Part shown: positions 1 to 6,147 of the stretch, piece after piece
Position numbering within the stretch: the stretch's first letter is position 1
Layout: each line of letters starts with the position of its first letter
Assembly (NCBI GenBank): GCA_021807655.1
Contig: JAKBCT010000059.1
Location: 1-6,147, forward strand
Length of the DNA stretch: 6,147 bases
Reading direction: 5' to 3'
Source: Actinomycetes bacterium
GTDB taxonomy: Bacteria; Actinomycetota; Acidimicrobiia; Acidimicrobiales; RAAP-2
Notes under the pieces: generated by a model
Told to the model about the DNA's origin: nothing
The model's input: only the letters and a program-made list of their open reading frames with translations
The model's database searches: none
Program-made: the position numbers and the translations under genes

Positions 1-713
1 CGTCGCTGCCACGGCACATTGGCGTGATCATGGACGGTCACCGCCGGTACGCGCGTGAGGAGGGTGGCGCGTACCGCGCGAGCTACCAGGCGGGCATGTC
101 CAAGTTCGAAGAACTCCTGACCTGGTGCGCGGACCTCGATATCGGCGCGGTAACCGTCTGGGTGCTCTCAACGGAGAACCTCCAGCGGCCGGTCGAGGAG
201 TTGGAACCGTACTTCGACGTGCTGAGCGGACTCTTCGAGCGACTCCCCGCCCAGGCCACGCGGCTCGGGTTCTCCCTCGCGGTCAGCGGCAGTCTGGACC
301 TGCTCCCGCCGACCCTGACCCAGGCCGCCAAGCACGCGGTCGATCAGACGACGTCGATCGTGAACCCGACCATGGCGGTGAACATCGCCCTCTGCTACGG
401 CGGACGCCAGGAGATCGTCGATGCGTGCCGATCACTGGTGACCGACCTCGCCGACCAGGGCGTCGCGGCCGACGAGATCGCCGAACGGATCGACGCCGAC
501 GGCATCGCCCAGAACCTGTACGCCGCCGATCTGCCCGACATCGACCTCGTCATCCGCACCAGCGGCGAGTCGCGGTTGTCGGGATTCTTGCTCTGGCAGT
601 CGGCCTTCGCGGAGTTCGCCTTCGTCGACCCCTACTGGCCGGCCTTTCGTCGGATCGACCTGCTGCGCGCCCTGCGCGACTTCACCCGTCGCGAGCGTCG
701 CTTCGGCAAGTAG
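1..713 (+). CDS. uppS: cis-prenyl diphosphate synthase (UppS/Z-FPP synthase family), 5' truncated by window edge
   Basis: This enzyme adds isopentenyl diphosphate units in cis to an allylic diphosphate, making the polyprenyl or short Z-prenyl diphosphates used for cell-wall carrier lipid. The frame is already open at the left edge: codons from position 3 read SLPRHIGV before the GTG at 24, so the true start lies outside the window. Counting from that GTG, the catalytic Asp is D4 (MDGHRRYA), STENLQRP is at 49-56, CYGGRQEIVDA at 124-134, the diphosphate-binding RTSGESR at 178-184, then GFLLWQSAFAE ending in E197, the second Mg-binding acid. It stops at TAG, directly after a RRFGK tail, as in the family. 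H6 and Y9 replace the usual Asn and Trp of DGNRRWA, and Y21 sits where E. coli UppS has His43. From memory, the WC, STENLQR and SGFLLWQSA segments resemble the mycobacterial Z-farnesyl diphosphate synthase more than classical UppS. The family is certain; chain length is not. Confidence 0.93.
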   Translation, partial: SLPRHIGVIMDGHRRYAREEGGAYRASYQAGMSKFEELLTWCADLDIGAVTVWVLSTENLQRPVEELEPYFDVLSGLFERLPAQATRLGFSLAVSGSLDLLPPTLTQAAKHAVDQTTSIVNPTMAVNIALCYGGRQEIVDACRSLVTDLADQGVAADEIAERIDADGIAQNLYAADLPDIDLVIRTSGESRLSGFLLWQSAFAEFAFVDPYWPAFRRIDLLRALRDFTRRERRFGK

Positions 714-764
714 ACGCATCGACCCCGCGGGGCCGAGCCGGCCGCGAACCGCCCGAGGTACCGA
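714..764. other. Short convergent intergenic region
   Basis: These 51 nt separate the convergent ends of the prenyltransferase and the hydrolase remnant. They contain the palindrome CCCCGCGGGG (723-732) and other GC-rich short repeats. There is no T-run on either side, so I do not call a rho-independent terminator. Confidence 0.5.
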
Positions 765-1531
765 TCAGGGCCGGCGCCGAAGTTGGCGGCGCACCGCGCC
801 CGCGAGCACGGCCTGCCCGAGCGCCGTCGGGTGGAATGCGCCGCCGGACTCGAGCGACGGGGCCGAGAGCACGTTGATCGCGAGCAGATCACGGGCCGCC
901 CCCGCGGGGAAGGCCGGGTAGAGACCGGTCGAGGTGATCTGCAGTGGCGCCAGCCCGACGAGGCACGTGGGCGAACTCGTCGCGCCGATCAAGAGCGGAT
1001 AGTTCACGACGACGATGGGGCGCTCAGCGCTCCCGTGGTTGGATCGAGCGAGGCGTCGAGCAGCGCGGCGGCGGTCGTGACCATGGTGGTGCACGCCGTC
1101 GTCCTGCTCGCGGCGTCGAAGTACTGCACCGCGGTCGACAGCGGGGTGGCCACGACGCCCACGCAGGACACCAGGAGGTTTGAAAAGGAGAGGTCGTTAC
1201 CGCCGGCGGTCACCGTGACCAGATTCGCCCGGCGCAGCGCGGCGTGCGCACCGGCCACTTGAGTGCGGTCCTGGCTCGTGGTCGCACCGGCGCACGCCAC
1301 GAAGTCAAAGCGCAGGCGTGGTTCGCTCCGCGCGATCAGCGCGGGAAAGGACTCGAGCGACCGCTCACAGCTGGCCGAACCAGCGGGGAACGGTCCGAGA
1401 CCCGCACCCGACGAGTACTAGTCGCCGACGGCCACGAAGGTCGCGCGCGCCGCCGCACCCGCCGCCGGCCCGACACCGAGCGCCAGGACGATGAGGGCGA
1501 GGGTCGCCCTGCGGGCGAGGAACGCGAGTCT
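765..1531 (-). pseudogene. Decayed secreted SGNH/GDSL-type hydrolase (lipase/esterase)
   Basis: Read leftwards, this stretch encodes a recognisable extracytoplasmic serine esterase of the SGNH family, but not as one reading frame. A signal peptide begins near 1531 (two Arg, a TLALIVLALGVG core, then AAGAAARA). It is followed by FVAVGD, an in-frame TAG at 1418-1420, and YSSGAG. The family motif is GDSYSSG, so the stop replaces the nucleophile Ser. The same frame continues through block II (ACAGATT) and block III (TAGGND) to a TGA at 1004-1006. The C-terminal half lies in another frame ending at 765: RPIVVVNYPLL, then block V AFHPTALGQ with the catalytic His. No ATG, GTG or TTG in frame lies between the signal peptide and the upstream tetR body; only a CTG at 1562-1564 does. 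The segment between blocks III and V also looks short. Loss of function is likely. Sequencing error could explain one lesion, less easily all of them. Confidence 0.85.
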
Positions 1532-1535
1532 GCCT

Positions 1536-2231
1536 TCAGTCCCGAGGTTGTTTCGAGTCTCCAGCGTACGGAGCGGCGTCGCGCGACGGCGTCGCGTCGA
1601 GGCCGCCCGATGGCCCGTCGTCGCCCGGACCGATCCACTTCCATAGCATCTGGTGCATCGCTTCGGGTTCGATCGAGTAGTGCTCGGAGCCCTCGAGCAG
1701 GATCCGTCCGAGCACGGCGGTGCCCGAGTGGGTGACGTAGGCGCGCGCGTCGAGGTCGGGGTTGAGCCACCCAAGCTGTTGCGCGGCGCGAACGATCTCT
1801 TCTCGTTCCGCGAGGGCCGCGTCGTGGATCTCGACGAAACGGCGTCGAGCTTCGTGGTCGGTGCGGATGTCGGCGAGCACGCGCACGAGGTCCCACATCG
1901 CTTCGATCGTGGCGTCCGACGTGATCTCGAGGTGATAGGCGTGCATCGACGAGGCGAAGTACTCGCGGTTTCCCGTCGCGAGCGCCTCGCGCCACTCGTT
2001 CAGGTACGGATGACGATTCGTCATCAACCGCCGGAAGTTCTCGACCTGGGCCTCGGAGATCAGCCGCTCGCGTGAGTTGAAGTGGTAATAGATCGTCGGG
2101 ATCCCGACGTTCGCCCGCTTCGCGATATCGGCGATTCGAATTTCGGTACTCGAACGAGCGGCGAGCAAGTCAATGGTCGAATTCAAGATATGCGCCTTCG
2201 TCGCTGAGTTGCCTCGCTCAACCCTCGCCAT
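1536..2231 (-). CDS. TetR/AcrR-family transcriptional regulator
   Basis: This is a one-component repressor-type regulator of 231 aa: an N-terminal DNA-binding domain and a C-terminal ligand and dimerisation domain. The helix-turn-helix region is clear at about residues 31-58, with IADIAKRANVGIPTIYYHFN followed by SRERLI, the diagnostic TetR signature. Residues 60-195 are mainly helical and have no recognisable ligand signature. The last roughly 30 residues (from GPGDDGPSGG) are rich in Gly, Asp, Pro and Ser and look disordered, an unusual tail for the family. The ATG start is supported by a GAAGGGG ribosome site at 2236-2242. The TGA stop lies next to the signal-peptide region of the decayed hydrolase, suggesting the two were once co-transcribed. 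A 202-nt gap separates it from the acyl-CoA ligase upstream, and that gap holds a candidate operator, which fits autoregulation. The target genes and ligand cannot be told from sequence. Confidence 0.92.
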   Translation of the reverse strand: MARVERGNSATKAHILNSTIDLLAARSSTEIRIADIAKRANVGIPTIYYHFNSRERLISEAQVENFRRLMTNRHPYLNEWREALATGNREYFASSMHAYHLEITSDATIEAMWDLVRVLADIRTDHEARRRFVEIHDAALAEREEIVRAAQQLGWLNPDLDARAYVTHSGTAVLGRILLEGSEHYSIEPEAMHQMLWKWIGPGDDGPSGGLDATPSRDAAPYAGDSKQPRD

Positions 2232-2235
2232 CGCG

Positions 2236-2242
2236 CCCCTTC
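2236..2242 (-). promoter_or_regulatory. Ribosome binding site of the first tetR
   Basis: On the minus strand GAAGGGG lies four bases before the ATG at 2229-2231; taking GAAGG as the core gives a six-base spacer. This supports the annotated start. No other in-frame start near it has a comparable site. Confidence 0.6.
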
Positions 2243-2279
2243 GAACTACTTCATCAGCCTACGACACCTGATGACTGAC

Positions 2280-2299
2280 AAGTTTTCAACTTTGAAGTT
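2280..2299. promoter_or_regulatory. Candidate TetR operator: alternating AAGTT/AACTT half-sites
   Basis: Three five-base half-sites alternate in orientation: AAGTT at 2280-2284, AACTT at 2288-2292 and AAGTT at 2295-2299. They form two overlapping perfect inverted repeats with centres of TTC and TG. The cluster is in the AT-rich upstream region, about 50-70 nt before the tetR start at 2231, where an autorepressor would bind. The arms are short, so chance is possible; the placement is the main support. Confidence 0.4.
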
Positions 2300-2433
2300 C
2301 TCGACTGCGCGCCGTGTTTCGGTCGTGCCACGATCTCATCACTCGTCGAAGCGGCGGGCTACGCCGGACTCGCGTTCACCGCATCCGTCGGACGCACCGC
2401 GCCGACGACGCCATCGGCACGGTCGAGGTCGGC

Positions 2434-4026
2434 TCAGCGTGCGCCGCTTACGCGCTGGCGCAGTGCGGCCTTGTTCACCTTGCCGATGTGCGTCTGGGGC
2501 AGTTCGGTGACGACCTCGATCGAACGAGGGACCTTGAACGAGGCGAGGTGCGCCCGACAGTGCGCGAGCAGTGCGTCCACGTCGATATCGGCGCCGCGTC
2601 GGGCCACGACGAACGCCGCTCCCGATTCGCCCCACGTCGAGTCACGCACGCCGACGACGGCCGCCTCGGCCACGTCGTCGTAGGCGGTGAGTACCCGCTC
2701 CACCTCGACGGGAAAGACGTTCTCGCCGCCCGAGACGAACATCTCCTTCGTGCGCCCGACGATGCGGTAGAAACCGTCGCCGTCACGTTCGGCGACGTCA
2801 CCGGTGTCCAGCCAACCGTCGACCACCGCCGCCGCGGTCGCCGCGGGGTCGCGCCAGTAGCCGGCGAAAACGTTGGGACCGCGAACCCACAGCTCGCCGC
2901 GACCGGAGCCCTCGATGGTGCACCCGAGCCCGTCGCGGATGCTGAGCTCGACGTGTCGGTACGGCTGGCCGACGGACCCGGGGCGACGCGCGGCCTCTTC
3001 GGCCGGCAGGTAGCAGACGTTCGGCGCGGCCTCGGTGAGTCCGTAGCCCTGGACCACCGCGACGCCCTTCGCGCGCCACCGCTCGACCAGGGTGCGCGGC
3101 ATCGCCGCGCCGCCGACGATCACCGACTTGAGCGCGGTGAGGTCGGCGCCGTCGAAGTCCGGGTGCTGGGCCAACATCAGGTAGGTGGTGGGCACCCCCA
3201 TCATGGTCGTGACCCGACGTCGTTCGATCAGCCCGAGGACGTGGGCCGCGTCAAAGGTGGACTCGAGCAGTACCGTCGCGCCGCGCCACCACCCGAGCAG
3301 GGGCTGGACGTTCCACCCGCCGACGTGATACTGGGGCAGCACCTGGAGTACGACGTCGTCGGCGGACATCGGCACCGCCGCGTCGAGCGACCGGTTCGTC
3401 CAGTAACAGTTCGCGTGGGTCAACAGCGCACCCTTGGGGGTGCCGGTCGTGCCCGACGTCGCGATGAGCAGCAGCCCGTCGTCCTCGTGAACGGCGGGGA
3501 GATCGCCGGTCGCGCCCGGTGCTTCGAGCTCGTCGAGGGACTCCAGTCGCACGATCGTTCGAGCGGCCATCGTCGGGTCGCCAGTCACGCGAGCCAGCTG
3601 CGCGGCCGAAACGACGAGCAACGAAGGATCGAAGAGCTCGACCTGGAGTCGCAATTCGTCGGCGGCGAGACGCCAGTTGAGCGGCGCGAGGATGAGGCCG
3701 GCCTTCGCGCAGGCGAAGAGCAGTACGACGTGCTCGGGGTGGTTCTCGGTGACACTCGCCACGCGTTCGCCGGGACCGAGTCCGCGCGCGAGCAGCGCGA
3801 GGGCCAGTCCCGTGGAACGATGGTCGAGCTCGCGATAGGTCATCGTGCGACCGCAGTACGCGATGGCGGCGCGTTCGGGGTCCGCGGCGCCACCCTCGGC
3901 GATCCACCCGCCGACGAGCCGGAGGTCGTCGCCCGTCGCCATCAACGCTGCGCCCGTCGAAGAGTCGCGCGTGGTCCGCCGCCCCCGGTCACCCGGGACG
4001 CTCACCCGCTCGCGCTCAGTCGCCAC
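2434..4026 (-). CDS. Acyl-CoA synthetase (AMP-forming), class I adenylate-forming ligase
   Basis: The enzyme activates a carboxylic acid with ATP to an acyl-adenylate and transfers it to coenzyme A. All core motifs are present, numbering from the GTG at 4026: P-loop TSGTTGTPKG at 190-199, the HVGGW substrate-side motif at 234-238, YGLTE at 328-332, GWLDTGD at 404-410, the hinge GRTKEM at 424-429, and the catalytic Lys K516 in IGKVNK. It looks fully functional, soluble and cytoplasmic. The start is uncertain. The GTG gives 530 aa and an 11-nt overlap with the upstream tetR. The ATG at 3940-3942 gives 502 aa and begins just before the conserved part, which fits the family better, though neither has a strong ribosome site. 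The first 28 residues are basic and look non-conserved. The context (CoA-transferase, TetR) points to fatty or related acid catabolism. Motifs do not separate medium-chain, long-chain, aromatic or o-succinylbenzoate substrates. Confidence 0.93.
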   Translation of the reverse strand: MATERERVSVPGDRGRRTTRDSSTGAALMATGDDLRLVGGWIAEGGAADPERAAIAYCGRTMTYRELDHRSTGLALALLARGLGPGERVASVTENHPEHVVLLFACAKAGLILAPLNWRLAADELRLQVELFDPSLLVVSAAQLARVTGDPTMAARTIVRLESLDELEAPGATGDLPAVHEDDGLLLIATSGTTGTPKGALLTHANCYWTNRSLDAAVPMSADDVVLQVLPQYHVGGWNVQPLLGWWRGATVLLESTFDAAHVLGLIERRRVTTMMGVPTTYLMLAQHPDFDGADLTALKSVIVGGAAMPRTLVERWRAKGVAVVQGYGLTEAAPNVCYLPAEEAARRPGSVGQPYRHVELSIRDGLGCTIEGSGRGELWVRGPNVFAGYWRDPAATAAAVVDGWLDTGDVAERDGDGFYRIVGRTKEMFVSGGENVFPVEVERVLTAYDDVAEAAVVGVRDSTWGESGAAFVVARRGADIDVDALLAHCRAHLASFKVPRSIEVVTELPQTHIGKVNKAALRQRVSGAR

Positions 4027-4735
4027 GCTCGGCGCCGACCGGGTCGGAACCCTCGGCGCTCGTCGTGCCCTGAGGCGTGCGGCTGCCCAACATCCGCGCG
4101 ATGATGGTGACCATCTCGGTGAAGACCTCCGGGGGGACCTCGTGCGCCTCGTTCCAGAGGATCCAGCGCATCCCGATCGCCTCGCCGACGGCGATCAGCG
4201 ACCAGGCCAGCACCATCGGGTCGCCCGCGGCGATCTCTCCGGTGTCCATCGCGTCAGAGAGGAACGGGATGTAGTTCTCAATGATGGTCTCGTAGTGGTT
4301 GCGCAGCGCCTGGGGCGACACGAACTCCGCCTGTCGAATCACCCGGTAGAGCGCGGGGTGCTCGGCGGTGAACTTGAAGAATCCCGCGAAGCCCATGCGC
4401 TCCGCGTCCAACCGGGTCGTCGCGCCGCGGGCCGCCTCGGACATGGCGTGACGCACCCGCTGGTTCAAATCGGCGACGACCTCGTCGAAGACTTCCTGCT
4501 TTCCCGAGAAGTACAGGTAGAAGGTGCCCTGGGCGACACCCGCGAGTTCGGTGATTTTCACGATCGACGCGTCGTGATAGCCGACGGCGCCAAAGACCTC
4601 TTCGGCCGCCTGCAACAGCGCCCGGCGGGTGCGCTGGCCCTTTCCCTTCGGTTCGGCGCGGGTCGGTCGTGGCACCGCGGTGACCACGTCCGGTGGGCCG
4701 ACGGCCCCGGCGGGCGCGCGGCGTCGCTCAGCCAC
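4016..4735 (-). CDS. TetR/AcrR-family transcriptional regulator, upstream of the acyl-CoA ligase
   Basis: This is a 239-aa TetR-type regulator. After a basic, probably flexible 33-residue leader comes the DNA-binding domain: QRTRRALLQAAEEVFGAVGY at 34-53, then VKITELAGVAQGTFYLYFSG at 59-78 and KQEVFDE, a textbook TetR helix-turn-helix. The C-terminal domain (about 95-215) is helical, with FAGFFKFTAEHPALYRVIRQ as its most distinctive part. The final 25 residues are polar and low in complexity. The start chosen is GTG at 4733-4735, with GAGGAG at 4747-4752 eleven bases upstream; later GTG codons near residue 17 could also serve. Its stop overlaps the longest version of the ligase frame by 11 nt, so the two are probably one transcript and the ligase a likely target. 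A palindrome between this gene and scoB suggests autoregulation. An acyl-CoA or fatty acid ligand is plausible from context only. Confidence 0.92.
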   Translation of the reverse strand: MAERRRAPAGAVGPPDVVTAVPRPTRAEPKGKGQRTRRALLQAAEEVFGAVGYHDASIVKITELAGVAQGTFYLYFSGKQEVFDEVVADLNQRVRHAMSEAARGATTRLDAERMGFAGFFKFTAEHPALYRVIRQAEFVSPQALRNHYETIIENYIPFLSDAMDTGEIAAGDPMVLAWSLIAVGEAIGMRWILWNEAHEVPPEVFTEMVTIIARMLGSRTPQGTTSAEGSDPVGAERGD

Positions 4736-4746
4736 GACCCGACTCG

Positions 4747-4752
4747 CTCCTC
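4747..4752 (-). promoter_or_regulatory. Ribosome binding site of the second tetR
   Basis: GAGGAG on the minus strand lies 11 nt before the GTG start. It is a strong Shine-Dalgarno core at slightly long spacing. It favours the GTG at 4735 over the later in-frame GTG codons, for which I see no better site. Confidence 0.5.
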
Positions 4753-4787
4753 GGTGAATGGCCTCGATTGGTCACGAGCAGAACACT

Positions 4788-4808
4788 ACCGAACGCGCAT
4801 TGTCCGGT
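4788..4808. promoter_or_regulatory. Candidate operator: 21-bp imperfect palindrome between scoB and tetR
   Basis: The left arm ACCGAAC (4788-4794) and right arm GTCCGGT (4802-4808) are inverted copies matching at six of seven positions, around a seven-base centre GCGCATT. Total length and symmetry are typical of TetR operators. It occupies the 84-nt gap between the scoB stop and the tetR start, about 50-70 nt before the latter. It could control tetR and the ligase. It has no T-run, so it does not look like a terminator of scoAB. Confidence 0.45.
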
Positions 4809-4819
4809 GAGGGTGACGC

Positions 4820-5455
4820 TCAGTCGAGCGCGACCAGCAGTTCGGGCTCAGTCGCGGCGCGCACCTCGTCGACGGTGACCCCCGGGGCGAGCTCGCGCAG
4901 CACCAGGCCCTCGGGCTCGACGTCGATCACGCAGAGGTCGGTGATGATGCGCTGGACGCAGGTGCGTCCGGTGAGCGGCAGCGTGCACTCGTTGACGATC
5001 TTGAAGGCCCCGTCCTTCGCGGCGTGCTCCATCATGACGATGACGCGCTTGGCCCCGTGAACGAGGTCCATCGCCCCACCCATGCCCTTGACCATCTTGC
5101 CCGGGATCATCCAGTTCGCCAGATCGCCCCTCGCCGAGACCTGCATGGCGCCGAGAACGGCGACGTCGACGTGACCGCCGCGAATCATGGCGAAGGACGC
5201 CGCCGAGTCGAAGAACGACGCGCCGGCCAGCACCGTGACGGTCTCCTTGCCGGCGTTGATCAAGTCGGCGTCGACGGCCTCCTCGCTCGGGTACGGCCCG
5301 ACCCCGAGGATGCCGTTCTCGGCGTGCAGCACCACGTGCACGCCCGCCTCGACGTAGTTCGGCACGAGGGTCGGTAGTCCGATCCCCAGGTTGACGTACT
5401 GACCGTCGACCAATTCCTGGGCCACGCGCGCGGCCAGTTCCTCACGGGTCCTCAT
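4820..5455 (-). CDS. scoB: 3-oxoacid CoA-transferase, subunit B (SCOT/PcaJ-like)
   Basis: This is the beta subunit of a family I CoA-transferase, which moves CoA from a donor such as succinyl-CoA to a 3-oxo acid (acetoacetate or 3-oxoadipate). It carries the catalytic glutamate that forms the glutamyl-CoA thioester: E46 in [11 protein letters not shown]. Other hallmarks are [14 protein letters not shown] at 22-35 and, further on, [20 protein letters not shown], followed by KRVIVMMEH. Length is 211 aa, normal for the subunit, and it appears intact. The ATG at 5453-5455 is chosen because the protein then begins at the conserved [12 protein letters not shown] and forms an ATGA overlap with the scoA stop, a sign of translational coupling. 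The frame is open for 53 more codons upstream, but that part is Arg-rich and antisense-like. SCOT and 3-oxoadipate CoA-transferase cannot be separated reliably by motif. No other aromatic-degradation genes are in view, so SCOT is preferred. Confidence 0.94.
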   Translation of the reverse strand: MRTREELAARVAQELVDGQYVNLGIGLPTLVPNYVEAGVHVVLHAENGILGVGPYPSEEAVDADLINAGKETVTVLAGASFFDSAASFAMIRGGHVDVAVLGAMQVSARGDLANWMIPGKMVKGMGGAMDLVHGAKRVIVMMEHAAKDGAFKIVNECTLPLTGRTCVQRIITDLCVIDVEPEGLVLRELAPGVTVDEVRAATEPELLVALD

Positions 5456-6147
5456 GATCGCACCGTCCTCTTCTCGATGAGCTTCTCGACGCCCGGCGCG
5501 TGGACCACGCGCTGAACGAAGATCCCTGGGGTGTGCACGTGAGCCGGGTCGAGCTCGCCCGGGTCGACCATCTCTTCGACCTCGGCGATCGTGACGCGCC
5601 CCGCGGCCGCGCACAGCGGATTAAAGTTGGCCGCGCTCTCGTGGTACACGAGGTTGCCGTGCACGTCGCCGTAGCGGGCGTGCACCAGCGCGAAATCGGT
5701 CCTGATGGCCCGCTCGAGCACGTAGGCGACGCCGTCGAAGTCGCGGACCTCTTTCGCGGGCGAGCCGATGGCGATGCCGCCCGCGCCGTCGTAGCGCCAG
5801 GGCAGACCGCCCTCGGCGACCTGGGTGCCGACGCCGGCCGGGGTGTAGAACGCGGGGATGCCCGCGCCCCCGGCGCGCAGCCGCTCGGCGAGGGTGCCCT
5901 GGGGCACGAGCTCGACCTCGAGCTCGCCGCTCAGGAACTGGCGTTCGAACTCCTTGTTCTCGCCGACGTATGAGCCGGTCGTGCGCGCGATCCGCTTGGC
6001 GGCGAGCAGCACGCCGAGGCCCGCGCTGTCGACCCCGCAGTTGTTGGAAACGGTCACCAGGTTGGTGCTGCCGCGCTGGTAGAGCGCGCCAATCAGCGTG
6101 GTCGGGATTCCGCAGAGTCCGAACCCCCCGACCGCGATCGAGGCCCC
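5452..6147 (-). CDS. scoA: 3-oxoacid CoA-transferase, subunit A (SCOT/PcaI-like), 5' truncated by window edge
   Basis: This is the alpha subunit partner of scoB; the two form the active CoA-transferase. The frame is open to the right edge, with 231 residues visible, so the start lies outside the window. The first visible codons read [15 protein letters not shown], the CoA-binding glycine-rich motif near the N-terminus of the family, so perhaps 15-25 residues are missing. Then come [18 protein letters not shown], the [21 protein letters not shown] block, [13 protein letters not shown], and a terminal EKRTVR typical of the subunit. A GTG at 6055-6057 is internal and not the start, since conserved sequence precedes it. 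The TGA at 5452-5454 overlaps the scoB ATG. No lesion is seen. As with scoB, the acid acceptor (acetoacetate or 3-oxoadipate) is not decided by the sequence. Confidence 0.94.
   Translation of the reverse strand, partial: GASIAVGGFGLCGIPTTLIGALYQRGSTNLVTVSNNCGVDSAGLGVLLAAKRIARTTGSYVGENKEFERQFLSGELEVELVPQGTLAERLRAGGAGIPAFYTPAGVGTQVAEGGLPWRYDGAGGIAIGSPAKEVRDFDGVAYVLERAIRTDFALVHARYGDVHGNLVYHESAANFNPLCAAAGRVTIAEVEEMVDPGELDPAHVHTPGIFVQRVVHAPGVEKLIEKRTVRS

Larger units (their letters stand above)
2232..2433. other. Intergenic region between acyl-CoA ligase and tetR
   Basis: This 202-nt stretch separates the ligase stop from the tetR start. The part nearest tetR (about 2240-2310) is clearly richer in A and T than its surroundings and should hold the tetR promoter, but I cannot assign a convincing -35/-10 pair. 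TTGAAA and TTGTCA on the minus strand are possible -35 elements without a good -10 at the right distance. The remainder is GC-rich. I see no small gene in it and no terminator with a T-run behind the ligase. Confidence 0.5.

Noticed and set aside
723..732. GC palindrome CCCCGCGGGG as a terminator
   Set aside because: It leaves almost no loop and has no T-run on either strand; it may be chance in GC-rich DNA.
125..877. 250-codon plus-strand frame overlapping the prenyltransferase
   Set aside because: It is an alternate-frame shadow, strongly Arg and Pro rich, inside a well-conserved gene.
1336..1995. 219-codon minus-strand frame across tetR and the hydrolase signal-peptide region
   Set aside because: It is out of frame with both recognised genes and nearly all Arg, Pro and Ser. 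The TetR and SGNH motifs lie in the other frames.
2401..2418. GCCGA/TCGGC hairpin downstream of the ligase as a terminator
   Set aside because: The stem is only five base pairs and no T-run follows in the direction of transcription.
2314..4104. 596-codon plus-strand open frame opposite the acyl-CoA ligase
   Set aside because: It lies antisense to a ligase with every catalytic motif intact. Its translation is rich in Arg, Gly, Asp and His with no domain pattern. Long antisense frames are expected from codon bias in GC-rich genes.
3845..4810. 321-codon plus-strand open frame opposite the second tetR
   Set aside because: It is a shadow of the tetR gene and the ligase N-terminus. There is no recognisable domain, and the composition is typical of antisense translation.
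5456..5614. N-terminal extension of scoB by 53 codons
   Set aside because: The extension overlaps the end of scoA, is Arg and Gly rich, and has no family similarity. The ATGA junction gives the normal subunit start.

Overview
The window is GC-rich, gene-dense DNA (by eye well over 60% G+C) with the long antisense shadow ORFs typical of such genomes. The protein families suggest an actinobacterium: a cis-prenyltransferase resembling the mycobacterial short-chain (Z-farnesyl diphosphate synthase) type, a secreted Ser/Gly/Asn/His (SGNH) hydrolase of actinobacterial style, and TetR regulators beside acyl-CoA genes. An Acidimicrobiia-like lineage is a guess. No mobile element, CRISPR array, tRNA or rRNA is visible.

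Layout. (1) <1-713, plus strand: 3' part of a cis-prenyl diphosphate synthase, the only plus-strand gene. (2) 765-1531, minus strand: a decayed secreted SGNH/GDSL hydrolase. It has no usual start codon, an amber codon exactly where the catalytic serine should be, and a frameshift in the middle. (3) 1536-2231, minus: a TetR-family regulator, with a 202-nt upstream gap holding overlapping short inverted repeats. (4) 2434-4026, minus: an acyl-CoA synthetase (AMP-forming ligase). (5) 4016-4735, minus: a second TetR regulator whose end overlaps the ligase's longest reading frame by 11 nt. (6) 4820-5455 and 5452->6147, minus: the beta and alpha subunits of a 3-oxoacid CoA-transferase (SCOT/PcaIJ-like), joined by an ATGA stop/start overlap. 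The alpha gene runs off the right edge.

How the genes fit together. All genes right of position 714 are read leftwards: scoA-scoB, then tetR-ligase, then tetR-(hydrolase pseudogene). The CoA-transferase moves CoA from a donor such as succinyl-CoA onto a 3-oxo acid. The ligase makes acyl-CoA from a free carboxylic acid with ATP. With two TetR regulators this looks like a small, locally regulated module for activating and degrading fatty or related carboxylic acids; the substrate cannot be read from the sequence. A 21-bp imperfect palindrome lies between scoB and the second tetR, where an operator would be expected.

There is no convincing evidence of an undescribed system. The most unusual item is the amber codon replacing the nucleophile codon of the SGNH hydrolase. 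Decay is the simplest explanation because at least one further lesion is present.
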